Shown piece after piece: positions 33,822 to 42,795 of a stretch of DNA of 51,698 nucleotides. The notes below the pieces were generated by a model. It did not search any database. It was not told the origin of the DNA and saw only the letters and a program-made list of their open reading frames with translations. A program made the translations under genes and the position numbers. This DNA is from Novacetimonas maltaceti (GTDB lineage Bacteria > Pseudomonadota > Alphaproteobacteria > Acetobacterales > Acetobacteraceae). The stretch is from assembly GCF_002906255.1 (NCBI RefSeq), contig NZ_POTC01000022.1, positions 1 to 51,698 of the forward strand. Direction: 5' to 3'. Within the stretch, counting starts at the first letter, position 1. Every line of letters begins with the position of its first letter.

Positions 33822-34571
33822 ATGAGGGACAGTCCCCGCCTGTTCATGGACCCGCAGGCATACCCGCAGATGCAGTCCGGCATGGTGATCCGGCTGGAGG
33901 CGGACCGCGCGCATTACCTGGGCAATGTCCTGCGCCTGGGGGCAGGGGCGCGCGTGGTCGTGTTCAACGCCCGCGATGGCGAATGGTCCGCCACCATAGA
34001 GACGCTGCGCCGTGATCGCGGGGAAATCCGCCTTGTGCACATGGATCGCCCGCCCTGCGTGACGCGGGGGCCGGATATCCTGTTCGCGCCGCTCAAACGC
34101 GATGCGACCGAAATGGTCATCCGCATGGGAACGGAACTTGGCGTAGGCTGTTTCCATCCCGTCATTACGGAACGCACCAATACCCATCGCCTGAACGGGG
34201 CGCGCCTGTCGGCCATCGCGCGGGAGGCCAGCGAGCAGTGCGAACGGCTCGACGTGCCCGCCATCCGTCCCATCCGGCCGATGACGGATGCGATTGCGCA
34301 CTACCCGGCGGATATGCAACTGTTCGTTGCACTTGAACGTCTGGACCCCACGGCACAGGAAGATGAAATTCCCCGTGCGCGTCCCGGCGATGCCCTGCTG
34401 ATCGGTCCGGAAGGCGGGTTCTCGCCCCCGGAGCAGGCGTTCCTGCGCCGCCAGCCTGTCACACGGGTCCTGTCGCTCGGCCCGCTCGTGCTGCGGGCGG
34501 ATACGGCGGCGGCGGCGGGACTGGCCCTGCTGGGGGCTGGCATCCGCAGGGAACCGGCCGGAGGGGATTGA
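33822..34571 (+). CDS. rsmE: 16S rRNA (uracil-1498-N3)-methyltransferase
   Basis: Methylates U1498 of 16S rRNA using SAM. 249 residues: an N-terminal PUA-like part (HYLGNVLRLGAGARVVVFNARDGEW) and a C-terminal SPOUT knot with LLIGPEGGFSPPE and SLGPLVLRADTAAAAGL. The ATG follows AAGGAAACATC. gshA follows after 81 bases on the same strand; rsmE-gshA adjacency is common in alphaproteobacteria. Confidence 0.95.
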   Translation: MRDSPRLFMDPQAYPQMQSGMVIRLEADRAHYLGNVLRLGAGARVVVFNARDGEWSATIETLRRDRGEIRLVHMDRPPCVTRGPDILFAPLKRDATEMVIRMGTELGVGCFHPVITERTNTHRLNGARLSAIAREASEQCERLDVPAIRPIRPMTDAIAHYPADMQLFVALERLDPTAQEDEIPRARPGDALLIGPEGGFSPPEQAFLRRQPVTRVLSLGPLVLRADTAAAAGLALLGAGIRREPAGGD

Positions 34572-34652
34572 TCCGGTCGCTCTCTGGCATAGGGACCAGA
34601 TCCGGTCCACAATGGTTTCGCACTTTTCTGTAACGAGGATTCCCGCCACGTC

Positions 34653-36062
34653 ATGTCCAATCCTGGCGACCAAGATACAACTCCGATCGAATCGGTTACC
34701 CAACTGGCCGGCCTGCTGGCTGCGGGGTCAAAACCACAAGATGCGTGGCGGATCGGCACGGAACATGAGAAATTCGGCTTCATACGGCCCCAGGCCACGC
34801 CGCCGGGCCATGCGCCCTGGCTGCCCCCCCCGTATGAACCCGGTGGCATCCATGCCGTCCTGTCGGGCCTGCGGGATCAGGATCGCGGGGCATGGCACGA
34901 TATCCGCGACACGGGCGCGCTGATCGGCCTGAAGGGGCGCGAGGCGCACAGGGGGGCGTCAATCTCGCTGGAGCCTGCCGGGCAGTTCGAACTTTCGGGC
35001 AGGCCGCTGGTGGACCTGCATGAGACCCGGGCGGAGATGCAGGAACATTTCGACAGCCTGCGTCCCATCAGCGACCGGCTGGGGCTGGGGTTCGCGCCGC
35101 TGGGCTTTCATCCCTTCGCCCGGCGCGAGGACATGCCCGCCATGCCCAAGAGCAGGTACGCCATCATGCGCAACTACATGCCCAAGGTCGGCACGCTGGG
35201 GCTGGACATGATGCTGCGGACCTGCACGGTGCAGGTCAATCTCGATTTCGCGTCGGAACAGGACATGGCGCGCAAGATGCGCGTCTCCCTCGCGCTGCAG
35301 CCCGTGGCCACCGCCCTGTTCGCGAACTCGCCATTTTACGAGGGCCATCCCAATGGCCTGCTGTCGAACCGTGCCCATGTCTGGACCGACACGGACAACC
35401 GGCGTTCAGGCATGCCCCTCGAATTCTTCGCCCCCGGTTTCGGGTTCGAGGCGTATGTCGAATGGCTGCTGGACGTGCCGATGTATTTCGTCATGCGCGA
35501 CGGGCGGATCCACGATGTGGCCGGCCGTTCCTTCCGCGCATGGATGAAGGGTGACAGCCAGCAGGGCCTTGAAGGGCTGACCCCGACCGTGGGCGATTTC
35601 GAGGACCACATGACCACGGCCTTCACTGATGTCCGGCTGAAGCAGTTTCTGGAAATGCGTGGCGCGGATGCCGGGTCGCCGGCGATGATGCTGGCGCAGT
35701 CCGCGCTGTGGGTCGGCCTGCTGTATGATGATGCAGCGCTGGCCGCAGCGGATGCCCTTGTGCATGAACAGCCGTGGGAAAGCTATCGCGCCCTGCGTGC
35801 GGCGGTGCCGCGCCTTGGTCTGCATGCGCCGTGGGCGGGGGGCGTGCTGCGTGACCTTGCGAAACGCATGGTCGAAATCGCCACGCAGGGGCTGCGTGCC
35901 CGCGCGCGAAAGGATGCCGCCGGACGGGACGAGGCACATTACCTTGACCCCCTGCATGAAATCACCCGTGGCGGGCCGACGCAGGCCGAGGCCTGGCTGC
36001 AGGCCTATCATGGCCGCTGGGGCGGGGATGTGACCCGTATCTTCGACGAAGCCGCGATCTGA
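34653..36062 (+). CDS. gshA: Glutamate-cysteine ligase
   Basis: First step of glutathione synthesis. 469 residues of the alphaproteobacterial/plant-type GCS2 family: WRIGTEHEKFGF, GASISLEPAGQFELSG, MRNYMPKVGTLGLDMM, CTVQVNLDF, ANSPFYEGHPNG and RAHVWTDTDNRRSGMP. gshB is not adjacent. A long perfect hairpin terminates it at 36085-36123. Glutathione supports redox and aldehyde tolerance in acetic acid bacteria. Confidence 0.96.
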   Translation: MSNPGDQDTTPIESVTQLAGLLAAGSKPQDAWRIGTEHEKFGFIRPQATPPGHAPWLPPPYEPGGIHAVLSGLRDQDRGAWHDIRDTGALIGLKGREAHRGASISLEPAGQFELSGRPLVDLHETRAEMQEHFDSLRPISDRLGLGFAPLGFHPFARREDMPAMPKSRYAIMRNYMPKVGTLGLDMMLRTCTVQVNLDFASEQDMARKMRVSLALQPVATALFANSPFYEGHPNGLLSNRAHVWTDTDNRRSGMPLEFFAPGFGFEAYVEWLLDVPMYFVMRDGRIHDVAGRSFRAWMKGDSQQGLEGLTPTVGDFEDHMTTAFTDVRLKQFLEMRGADAGSPAMMLAQSALWVGLLYDDAALAAADALVHEQPWESYRALRAAVPRLGLHAPWAGGVLRDLAKRMVEIATQGLRARARKDAAGRDEAHYLDPLHEITRGGPTQAEAWLQAYHGRWGGDVTRIFDEAAI

Positions 36063-36084
36063 ACCCATCGCATGATGGGATTTG

Positions 36085-36123
36085 CATGGGGCCGGTCATC
36101 AGGAATTGATGGCCGGCCCCATG
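36085..36123 (+). terminator. Long hairpin after gshA
   Basis: CATGGGGCCGG (36085-36095) with CCGGCCCCATG (36113-36123), a T-G wobble, then CATCA/TGATG around a 5-nt loop: about 17 base pairs. No strong T tract. It separates gshA from the iron-responsive unit. Confidence 0.7.
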
Positions 36124-36217
36124 TATGTACGGACCCTGTCTTGTATTGCGACGCGCTCTCAATTCCTGGTGCCAGTAATGTTCTCGTGTTATTGATCGTT
36201 CTTGTGGGCTGTTATTG

Positions 36218-36236
36218 TATAATGAGAATTATTTTC
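36218..36236. promoter_or_regulatory. Fur-type box on the mbfA promoter
   Basis: The 19-base site matches 15 of 19 positions of the classical Fur consensus, with ATAAT (36219-36223) and ATTAT (36228-36232) arms around GAGA. It contains a perfect -10 hexamer TATAAT (36218-36223). The region lies about 50-70 bases before the mbfA start, in an AT-rich stretch. Because Fur, Mur and Irr boxes overlap in sequence, the actual regulator is uncertain. Confidence 0.7.
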
Positions 36237-36287
36237 GTCTTGTGAAATGGCTTGAATGCGATAACTTCTTTCTGCATACAGTAATTC

Positions 36288-37247
36288 ATGCGCAAATTCT
36301 CGACATTGACGGATCAGGAAATCCTTGCCCTCGCCATTTCGAACGAGGAAGAGGATGGTCGCATCTATTCTGATTTCGCCTATGCCATGCGGGAGAAATT
36401 TCCCGACACCTCGAAAATCTTTACCGACATGGCGAAGGAGGAAGACCAGCATCGCCGTGACCTGATCGACCTGTACGCCAGCAGGTTCGGGCAGCATATT
36501 CCCCTGATCCGGCGGCAGGACATTGCGGGCTTCCTGATCCGCAAGCCCGCATGGCAGATCCAGGGGCAGGGGATCGATGCGGTGCGCCGCCATGCGCGGC
36601 AGATGGAACTCGACGCGGCGCGGTTCTACCGTCAGGCGGCGACACGCACGACCGATATCGCGACACGCAAGCTGCTTGGTGACCTCGCGCTGGCGGAGGA
36701 CCGGCATGAACAGGCGGCGGGCGCCATCGAGCTCGACCGGCTTCCCGCCTCCAAGCGTGAGGAGGAGGATGAGGACGCCCGCCGCCGCTTTGTCCTGCAG
36801 ATCATACAGCCCGGCCTTGTCGGGCTGATGGATGGCTCCGTCTCCACGCTGGCGCCGGTCTTTGCCGCCGCCTTTGCGACGCACCTGCCGTGGAATGCGT
36901 TCCTCGTCGGAATGGCGGCTTCGGTCGGGGCAGGGATTTCCATGGGCTTTGCGGAGGCGCTGTCCGATGATGGCAAGCTGTCTGGCCGTGGTGCGCCGCT
37001 GCTGCGCGGGCTGATCTGCGGGCTGATGACGACGGCGGGGGGAATCGGCCATACGCTGCCGTTCCTGATCGATAATTTCACCACCGCCCTGATGGCTGCC
37101 GTTGTTGTTGTGGTGCTCGAACTGTTCGTCATTTCATGGATACGCTGGCGGTATCAGGATACGCCGTTCGGGTCCGCCATCGTGCAGATCGTCATTGGCG
37201 GTGCGCTGGTGTTCGCCGCAGGCGTCCTGATCGGCAGTTCCGGCTGA
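36288..37247 (+). CDS. mbfA: MbfA-type iron exporter: rubrerythrin-VIT1 fusion
   Basis: Inner-membrane iron exporter protecting against iron and peroxide. 319 residues: an N-terminal ferritin/rubrerythrin-like di-iron domain (residues 1-155) with two ExxH motifs (Glu52-His55, Glu137-His140) and Glu20-22 and Glu107 as further ligands. A C-terminal VIT1/CCC1 transporter domain of about five helices follows ([43 protein letters not shown]). This fusion is the membrane-bound ferritin of Bradyrhizobium and Agrobacterium. The start ATG lacks a clear ribosome-binding site. A Fur-like box overlaps its promoter. Confidence 0.92.
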   Translation: MRKFSTLTDQEILALAISNEEEDGRIYSDFAYAMREKFPDTSKIFTDMAKEEDQHRRDLIDLYASRFGQHIPLIRRQDIAGFLIRKPAWQIQGQGIDAVRRHARQMELDAARFYRQAATRTTDIATRKLLGDLALAEDRHEQAAGAIELDRLPASKREEEDEDARRRFVLQIIQPGLVGLMDGSVSTLAPVFAAAFATHLPWNAFLVGMAASVGAGISMGFAEALSDDGKLSGRGAPLLRGLICGLMTTAGGIGHTLPFLIDNFTTALMAAVVVVVLELFVISWIRWRYQDTPFGSAIVQIVIGGALVFAAGVLIGSSG

Positions 37248-37338
37248 TGCGCCAGCCCCTGTCCGCGCTTTGCCTTGATCTTGACGAAGTGATGGGGCAC
37301 GCACGTGCATGTGCTTTTTCTGGCCGGACAATTTCCCG

Positions 37339-38013
37339 ATGAAACACCCTGACCGTTTCCACCTTTCGCGCCTGTGGGGCCTGTGCCCAGTCGTGCTGGC
37401 GATGCCGTTGATGCTCGGCCTGGGGACATATGCCCATCCGGCCCGGGCACAGGCGCAGATGGTCGTGGGGGCGTCGGATCAGGATCATGCCCTGATCACC
37501 CGAATCGAGGAACACCTCAATACCATTACGCTGCTGACCGCGAAGTTCCACCAGGTCGCATCGGACGGGAAGCAGTCCACCGGCACCGCATGGCTGGACC
37601 GCAGGAACCGCCGCATGCGCTTCCAGTATGACCCGCCCAGCCCGCTGCTGCTTGTGGCCAACCATGACCAGGTTGTCTTCAATGACAGTGAACTGGGCCA
37701 GACGACCACGATGCCGATGGACAAGACGCCGATCGGGCTTCTGCTGCGCCCGCATCTGGCGCTGTCGGGGGATGTGCAGGTCACGGCGCTGCTGCATGAA
37801 GGGCCTGAGGTCGAAATCACACTGGTGCGCACGGACTCGCCCGGTGATGGCAGCCTGACGCTCATTTTCCATGAGGACAGGGGACTGCTGCTGCGGGGAT
37901 GGATCGTTCAGGACGCGCAGGGGGAAAGCACGCGGGTGGACCTGCTGCATGCGTCCGTGGGCGGGGCGGAACCGCCGGACAGCCTGTTCAATACGGATAT
38001 TGGCGACAAGTAA
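37339..38013 (+). CDS. lolA: Outer-membrane lipoprotein carrier protein LolA-like
   Basis: Periplasmic chaperone that shuttles lipoproteins from LolCDE to the outer membrane. 224 residues from ATG 37339: signal peptide (hydrophobic core about 15-30, ending ARAQA), then the LolA fold with LLTAKFHQVASDGKQSTGTAWLDRRNRRMRFQYDPPSPLLLVAN and VFNDSELGQTTTMP. ATG 37309 would add a Cys/Trp-rich stretch and is less likely. Convergent with rsmI. No lolB is nearby. Confidence 0.88.
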   Translation: MKHPDRFHLSRLWGLCPVVLAMPLMLGLGTYAHPARAQAQMVVGASDQDHALITRIEEHLNTITLLTAKFHQVASDGKQSTGTAWLDRRNRRMRFQYDPPSPLLLVANHDQVVFNDSELGQTTTMPMDKTPIGLLLRPHLALSGDVQVTALLHEGPEVEITLVRTDSPGDGSLTLIFHEDRGLLLRGWIVQDAQGESTRVDLLHASVGGAEPPDSLFNTDIGDK

Positions 38014-38036
38014 GGGCAGCGGCCCTGCCGGTTGCC

Positions 38037-38897
38037 TTAATCCTGCGCGCGCGTCAGTTCCAGTGCGCGGGCATAGACGGTGCGCCGGGGCAGGTTGACG
38101 ATCCCGGCCACCAGTGACGCCGCATCCTTGATGGACAGGGACTTCAGGGCCTCGCGCAGGTGGGTGTCGAGATCCTGCGGCCCCGTATCGTCGGCAGGTG
38201 GCGGCCCGAGGATGACCGTTATTTCCCCGCGTGGGGCATGTTCCTGGTAATGCTGCGCCAGTTCGCCCACCGGACCACGCCGGACTTCCTCAAACCTCTT
38301 GGTCAGTTCTCGTGCGACCGCCGCCGGGCGGTCCGGGCCGAACACCGCCGCAAGGGAGGCGAGCATGTCCGCGAGGCGATGCGGGGCCTCGTGCCAGATC
38401 AGCGTTGCGCAAAGTCCCGCCTGCTCCGCCGCGCGCAGGACCGACAGGTTTTCGCGCCGCGCGGTGTCGCGTGGCGGCAGGAAGCCGGAAAACAGGAACG
38501 GATGGGGGGGCAGGCCCGACAGGGTCAGTGCCATGACCGCCGCATTGGCGCCCGGCACGGCCGTGACGTGTCCGCCACCCGCAATGACGGCGCGTACCAG
38601 GCGGTATCCGGGGTCCGACATCAGGGGCGTGCCGGCATCGGAAATGACCGCGATCCTGCGGCCTTCATTCAGCAGTTCAAGCAGCGCGGGAATGCGTTCC
38701 TGCTCGTTATGGTCATGCAGGGGGCAGGTGCGGGTCCTGATGCCATGCGCCTGCAGCAGTTTCGCGCTTGTGCGCGTATCTTCGCACAGGATCAGGTCGG
38801 CTTCGTTCAGGCACTGTACCGCGCGCGTGGAAATGTCGCCCATATTGCCGATCGGCGTTGCCACCAGCGTCAATATGCCCCCATCATGTGATGACAT
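38037..38897 (-). CDS. rsmI: 16S rRNA (cytidine-1402-2'-O)-methyltransferase
   Basis: Methylates the ribose of C1402 in the ribosomal decoding centre. 286 residues of the tetrapyrrole-methylase fold: LVATPIGNMGDISTRAVQ, LCEDTRTSAKLL, VISDAGTPLMSDPGYRLV and VPGANAAVMALTLSGLP. The ATG at 38897 begins at the conserved N terminus and has AGGATATACAGGTC upstream; the frame to 38999 is an unlikely extension. Divergent from the LppC lipoprotein gene, the conserved yraL-yraM arrangement. Confidence 0.95.
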   Translation of the reverse strand: MSSHDGGILTLVATPIGNMGDISTRAVQCLNEADLILCEDTRTSAKLLQAHGIRTRTCPLHDHNEQERIPALLELLNEGRRIAVISDAGTPLMSDPGYRLVRAVIAGGGHVTAVPGANAAVMALTLSGLPPHPFLFSGFLPPRDTARRENLSVLRAAEQAGLCATLIWHEAPHRLADMLASLAAVFGPDRPAAVARELTKRFEEVRRGPVGELAQHYQEHAPRGEITVILGPPPADDTGPQDLDTHLREALKSLSIKDAASLVAGIVNLPRRTVYARALELTRAQD

Positions 38898-38983
38898 GAC
38901 CTGTATATCCTCTCTCTCCGCATGACGCGGCTTCGCATCTCCGCTATGGATCGTCGCTGGTCGAGATTGCAAAGGCGAAAGAC

Positions 38984-40327
38984 ATGAGTCGTCAGACATT
39001 GGTAACCCGCAAGCTTGGACAGGATCCTGTTTCTGCCATGCAGGGATTTCCTTGCAAGGCCTTATTGCTGGCCGGGGTGCTTATGTCCACGCTTGCGGCG
39101 TGTGCCGGTGGGGGGGAAGGGGGAAAAACACCCCATGCCGGACGCAATGTCGGCGTGTTGCTGCCGCTGACCGGCAACAATGCACGGCTGGGCCAGGAAA
39201 TGCTCAGCGCGGCGCGCATGGCCATGAACACGCCCACGGCGCCCAAACTCGACGTCCATGACACGACGGCACCCGGTGGGGCCGCCGCCGCCGCGCAGGC
39301 CGCGGTCAAGGCAGGGGACGGGATCATCCTGGGCCCGTTGACGGCAGGTGATGCAACGCAGGCGGCAGCCATGACGGCGCAGGTCAACCTGCCGATGCTT
39401 GCCTTTACGTCAGACGTGTCCGTCGCGCGCCCCGATGTCTGGATACTGGGGATTGCGCCCGAACAGCAGGTGCGCCGCATGGTCGGGGCCGCCGTGAGGG
39501 AAAACCGGCAGCATTTCGCGGCCTTCCTGCCCAATACGGCGCTGGGCCACGCCATGGGCGATGCCCTGAAGCAGAGCTGTAGCGAACATGGGCTGCAATC
39601 GCCCCAGATCATGTATCATGGCGCGACCGCCGCTGAAATTACCGAGCAGTTGAAGACGCTCTCCGCCTTTGAAAGCCGGGCCGCCACTGCCGCGGCACAG
39701 GCGGCAGCGGCAGCACCAGCGCAGTCCGCGCCGCCGGAGGGTGTCGATCCGGCCAGTCCCGAAGCCGCCACGATGGATGCGGCTCCCTCCGCCACCACCA
39801 CCCAGCCATCCACTGACGTGCCCCTGCCGCCACCGCCATTCGATGCGCTGCTGCTGGCGGATACGGGACTGCAGCTGGGCCATGTGATCGAGGGGCTGCG
39901 TGCGGCGCAGGTGTCCTCCACCCAGACGCGCATCATGGGGCCGGGCCTGTGGGGGGCGTTCGCGGGCAAGCTGGCCTCGTTGCAGAATGCCTGGTATGCC
40001 GCGCCGGACCCGGCAAGCCGGCAGCATTTCGTGCAGCTTTTCATGGCGCAGTACCATCACATGCCGACCCCGCTGGCCGACCTGTCCTATGACGCGGCGG
40101 CACTGGTGAAGGCACTGGACCAGGCACCACGGACGGGTGGTGCGAAAAATGGCTATTCGTTGCAGGCCCTGACCCGCAACGAAGGTTTCTCAGGGGTGGA
40201 TGGCGTTTTCGGCTTCACGGCCAATGGCCGCACACGCCGCGACCTGGCGATTTTCCAGATCCTGCCCGAAGGTGGCAGCCAGATGGTGCAGGCCCCTTCA
40301 GGGCGGTTGCAGAACGGAACGAACTGA
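38984..40327 (+). CDS. Penicillin-binding protein activator, LppC/LpoA family
   Basis: Probable outer-membrane lipoprotein with a periplasmic-binding-protein fold. 447 residues: signal with lipobox LAAC (STLAACAGG, Cys about residue 40), then NVGVLLPLTGNNARLGQEMLSAARMAM. A low-complexity insert of Ala/Pro/Ser (about 228-285, PAQSAPPEGVDPASPEAA...PLPPPP) interrupts the fold before FDALLLADTG. LpoA stimulates PBP1A in gammaproteobacteria; activity here is inferred. rsmI lies divergently as in E. coli, but the usual yraN neighbour is absent. Confidence 0.85.
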   Translation: MSRQTLVTRKLGQDPVSAMQGFPCKALLLAGVLMSTLAACAGGGEGGKTPHAGRNVGVLLPLTGNNARLGQEMLSAARMAMNTPTAPKLDVHDTTAPGGAAAAAQAAVKAGDGIILGPLTAGDATQAAAMTAQVNLPMLAFTSDVSVARPDVWILGIAPEQQVRRMVGAAVRENRQHFAAFLPNTALGHAMGDALKQSCSEHGLQSPQIMYHGATAAEITEQLKTLSAFESRAATAAAQAAAAAPAQSAPPEGVDPASPEAATMDAAPSATTTQPSTDVPLPPPPFDALLLADTGLQLGHVIEGLRAAQVSSTQTRIMGPGLWGAFAGKLASLQNAWYAAPDPASRQHFVQLFMAQYHHMPTPLADLSYDAAALVKALDQAPRTGGAKNGYSLQALTRNEGFSGVDGVFGFTANGRTRRDLAIFQILPEGGSQMVQAPSGRLQNGTN

Positions 40328-40358
40328 CGGGAACTCTGCCCGTTCGGAGGCGTCAGTT
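40322..40358. terminator. Hairpin between convergent genes
   Basis: AACTGACG (40322-40329) with CGTCAGTT (40351-40358), plus an inner GAAC/GTTC pairing. It overlaps the stop of the LppC gene and lies 20 bases from the stop of the minus-strand gene. Confidence 0.55.
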
Positions 40359-40378
40359 GGGATAGCGGGCTGCGGCAA

Positions 40379-40723
40379 TCATGCCGCAGCAGTCGCGCCA
40401 CAGGACAGCACCGGACGGATGGCATACAATGCCGCTTCGAAACTGCGATACGATGACAGGCGGCGGTCGCGCAACTGGTCGATCAGGACCCAGCGCATGC
40501 CCTCGGGCTGGATCATGTAGGCCGGGTCAGCATTTTCACGCACCCAGACCAGCACATGTTCAATGCCATCGCCTTCCTCGGCGGAGGCGACATCGACATC
40601 GCACAGTCCCATGCAGGTGCCTGCTTCCAGCCAACGCATCAGGTATTCGTAATGACGGGGGAGAAACCCCTGCCGAAGCGGAATAACATTGGAGGCAGAA
40701 ATCTGATGATCCATCATGCTCAT
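40379..40723 (-). CDS. Conserved-looking hypothetical protein
   Basis: 114 residues from ATG 40723, which has AGAGGG eight bases upstream; the frame to 40852 is likely not translated. Soluble, acidic, with GLCDVDVASAEEGDGIEHVLVWVRENADPAYMIQPEGMRWVLIDQLRDRRLSSYRSFEAALYAIRP-type sequence (key residues: two Cys near the middle and several Trp). No signal or membrane segment. No family recognised. It lies downstream of waaA-lpxK-lpxL on the same strand, but a 168-base AT-rich gap separates it from lpxL. Confidence 0.7.
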   Translation of the reverse strand: MSMMDHQISASNVIPLRQGFLPRHYEYLMRWLEAGTCMGLCDVDVASAEEGDGIEHVLVWVRENADPAYMIQPEGMRWVLIDQLRDRRLSSYRSFEAALYAIRPVLSCGATAAA

Positions 40724-40891
40724 AATGTCGGCCCTCTGACATATCCTATGCGTTAACGGCACGTCTCGACCGTAAGTCTTGCATGAGTGCTTGCCAAACT
40801 GAATCTGTCTCGGGAAGCCGCAGAAAGAGGCAGAAATTGCCGACCGTGACAAAAAAGCAATGCTTTGTTGCGCTTTAGAGTCATTAAATGG

Positions 40892-41812
40892 TTATTTATT
40901 GTTCAGATGCCTATTCCATCGGCGGTGCAGCCAGAGCCAGTTGCCCGGATGTTGGCGTATTTTCTGTTCAATGTAGTCATTGACCATCTGTGTCAGCAGT
41001 TGCTGGTCGCGCTTGCGTTCGCCCGTATCGGGAAGTTCCAGCGGCGCGGAAACATGGACGCGCAGGCGCGCGGGGCCCAGTCGCTCCACATATCCGGCAA
41101 TCACCGGGCATTTCTGCCGCAATGCCATCGCGGCCATGGCACTTGCCGTCATGGCGGGCTTGCCAAAGAATCGGGCCTCGATTCCGTCATTCATCTTCTG
41201 GTCGACCAGCATCCCCAGGTTGCCGCCACGGATCAGGTGTGCAAGCGCCTGCCGTGCGCCACGCGCACCCTTGGCGAACAGGGGGACGGCCTGTCCCATG
41301 GCCTCGTCACGCAGGTCGCACAGCATCCGGTCCACGTAGGGATTGTTGGGCGCGCGGTAGAAGGAGGAGAATGCAAGCCCGTAGCGTGCCACGGCGGGTG
41401 GCAGCATTTCCCAGTTGCCGATATGTCCAGACACGAACATGACCGGCTGTCCCGTATGGGCATGGGCGCGCAGGTGTTCTTCCCCCACGACGTCCCATCC
41501 CGGACCGGAGGCCGGGTTGTGCGGCAGGCTGGCAAGGTGGGGGAGTTCCCCCGCATTGCGGCCGATATTTTCCCACATGTCGCGGATGATGCGCCATCGC
41601 GACCGTCGGCCCAGGTGCGGCATGACATATTGCAGGTTGGCGTCGGCCACCTTTGAAACCGGCAGCCATGGCCCGACCAGTCGGCACAGCCATCCCGCCG
41701 CGTTGGAAGCATGTTCGGGCTTCATGCGCCGCAATCCGGCCAGCAGCAGGGACAGCAGCGCCGCCTCCACCCACATGCGGCGTGGTAGCCTCCGGTCGCG
41801 CGACGCGCTCAT
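40892..41812 (-). CDS. Lipid A acyltransferase (LpxL/HtrB family)
   Basis: Adds a secondary acyl chain to Kdo-lipid A at the inner membrane. 306 residues with the catalytic H-x4-E/D box FVSGHIGNWEM, then FYRAPNNPYVDRM and GGNLGMLVDQKMNDGIEARFFG. The ATG at 41812 overlaps the lpxK stop (ATGA) and has GGAG seven bases upstream, so translation is coupled. After the stop a weak stem AAAGC/GCTTT with a T run on the minus strand (near 40855-40870) may end the transcript. Confidence 0.9.
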   Translation of the reverse strand: MSASRDRRLPRRMWVEAALLSLLLAGLRRMKPEHASNAAGWLCRLVGPWLPVSKVADANLQYVMPHLGRRSRWRIIRDMWENIGRNAGELPHLASLPHNPASGPGWDVVGEEHLRAHAHTGQPVMFVSGHIGNWEMLPPAVARYGLAFSSFYRAPNNPYVDRMLCDLRDEAMGQAVPLFAKGARGARQALAHLIRGGNLGMLVDQKMNDGIEARFFGKPAMTASAMAAMALRQKCPVIAGYVERLGPARLRVHVSAPLELPDTGERKRDQQLLTQMVNDYIEQKIRQHPGNWLWLHRRWNRHLNNK

Positions 41813-42795
41813 CGGCCCGCTCCGCGCAGCCATGCGTCCAGCAGGCGTTCGGGCGCCTGTGGGTCGGCCCAGCGGAGGGAAACGCCAACCGGCGTGACCC
41901 GTGCCTGAAAATCGGCGGGCAGGCGGACAAAATCCTTGGGTGTCGTCACCAGTCGGGCCTTCATGTCGTGGGCGGTCTTCAGCAGTTGCGCCAGTTCGGC
42001 GGGACGGTAGGGGTGGTGGTCGGCAAAGGCGACGGTGTGCTGCACATTGACGCCTGACTGGCGCAGTCCGTCGAAGAATTTGGAAGGCCGTCCGATCCCC
42101 GCGAACGCCACGACAGGACAGTGCGGGGGAAGGGCGGTCCCGTCCTGTTGCAACATTGCATGATGGCAGGGCAGGACGGATGGCAGGGCATGCAGCAGGC
42201 CTGTCCGGTCCGCCCCGATCATGAGCAGCGCCTGCGCGCGTGACAGGCCAGTGGCCACGGGTTCGCGCAGGGGGCCTGCCGGCAGCACGCAGCCATTGCC
42301 GAACCCCTGGTATCCATCCACCACCACGAGCGAGAAATCACGCCGCAGGCCCGGATTTTGCAACCCGTCATCCATGAGGAGGCAGTCCGCCCCGTCCGCG
42401 ATGGCAAGGCGTGCCGCCTGCGCCCTGTCCGCACCGGCATAGCATGGGGCCACGGTTGCCAGCAGCAGGGCCTCGTCCCCCACGTCGCGTGCGGTATGGC
42501 GTCCCACCTGCACGCGCGTGACCTGCCGGATGTTGCCGCCATATCCCCGTGTCAGGAAGACGACCCGGTGGTTGCGGGCGACAAGGCGGCGGCCAAGGTC
42601 CAGCGCCACGGTCGTCTTGCCGGTGCCCCCCACCGTCAGGTTGCCACAGCACAGGACGGGAACGGGCGCGCACCACGGACGGCGGCGCTGGCGCCACATG
42701 CCGATGGCGGCATAGAGCCATGAGAACGGAGACAGCAACAGTAACGGCACCCTGCGGGAGCCTGCCTGCCATTCCCAGAAGCGGGGGGCCTGCAT
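41809..42795 (-). CDS. lpxK: Tetraacyldisaccharide 4'-kinase
   Basis: Phosphorylates the lipid A precursor at the 4' position using ATP. 328 residues, with P-loop GNLTVGGTGKTTVALDLG (about 51-68), TRGYGG, VGDEALLLA, MDDGLQNPGLRRDFSLVVVDG and the C-terminal TTPKDFVRLP. The ATG overlaps the waaA stop (TGATG) and its own stop overlaps the lpxL start, giving three coupled genes. Confidence 0.95.
   Translation of the reverse strand: MQAPRFWEWQAGSRRVPLLLLSPFSWLYAAIGMWRQRRRPWCAPVPVLCCGNLTVGGTGKTTVALDLGRRLVARNHRVVFLTRGYGGNIRQVTRVQVGRHTARDVGDEALLLATVAPCYAGADRAQAARLAIADGADCLLMDDGLQNPGLRRDFSLVVVDGYQGFGNGCVLPAGPLREPVATGLSRAQALLMIGADRTGLLHALPSVLPCHHAMLQQDGTALPPHCPVVAFAGIGRPSKFFDGLRQSGVNVQHTVAFADHHPYRPAELAQLLKTAHDMKARLVTTPKDFVRLPADFQARVTPVGVSLRWADPQAPERLLDAWLRGAGR

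Noticed and set aside
33660-34703. Extension of ubiA to a 656-residue frame
   Set aside because: Antisense to rsmE and the start of gshA; no homology, and a good GTG start with ribosome-binding site exists at 33659.
36121-36195. Short ATG frame (about 24 codons) between gshA and mbfA
   Set aside because: No ribosome-binding site, starts inside the terminator stem, and has no conserved features.
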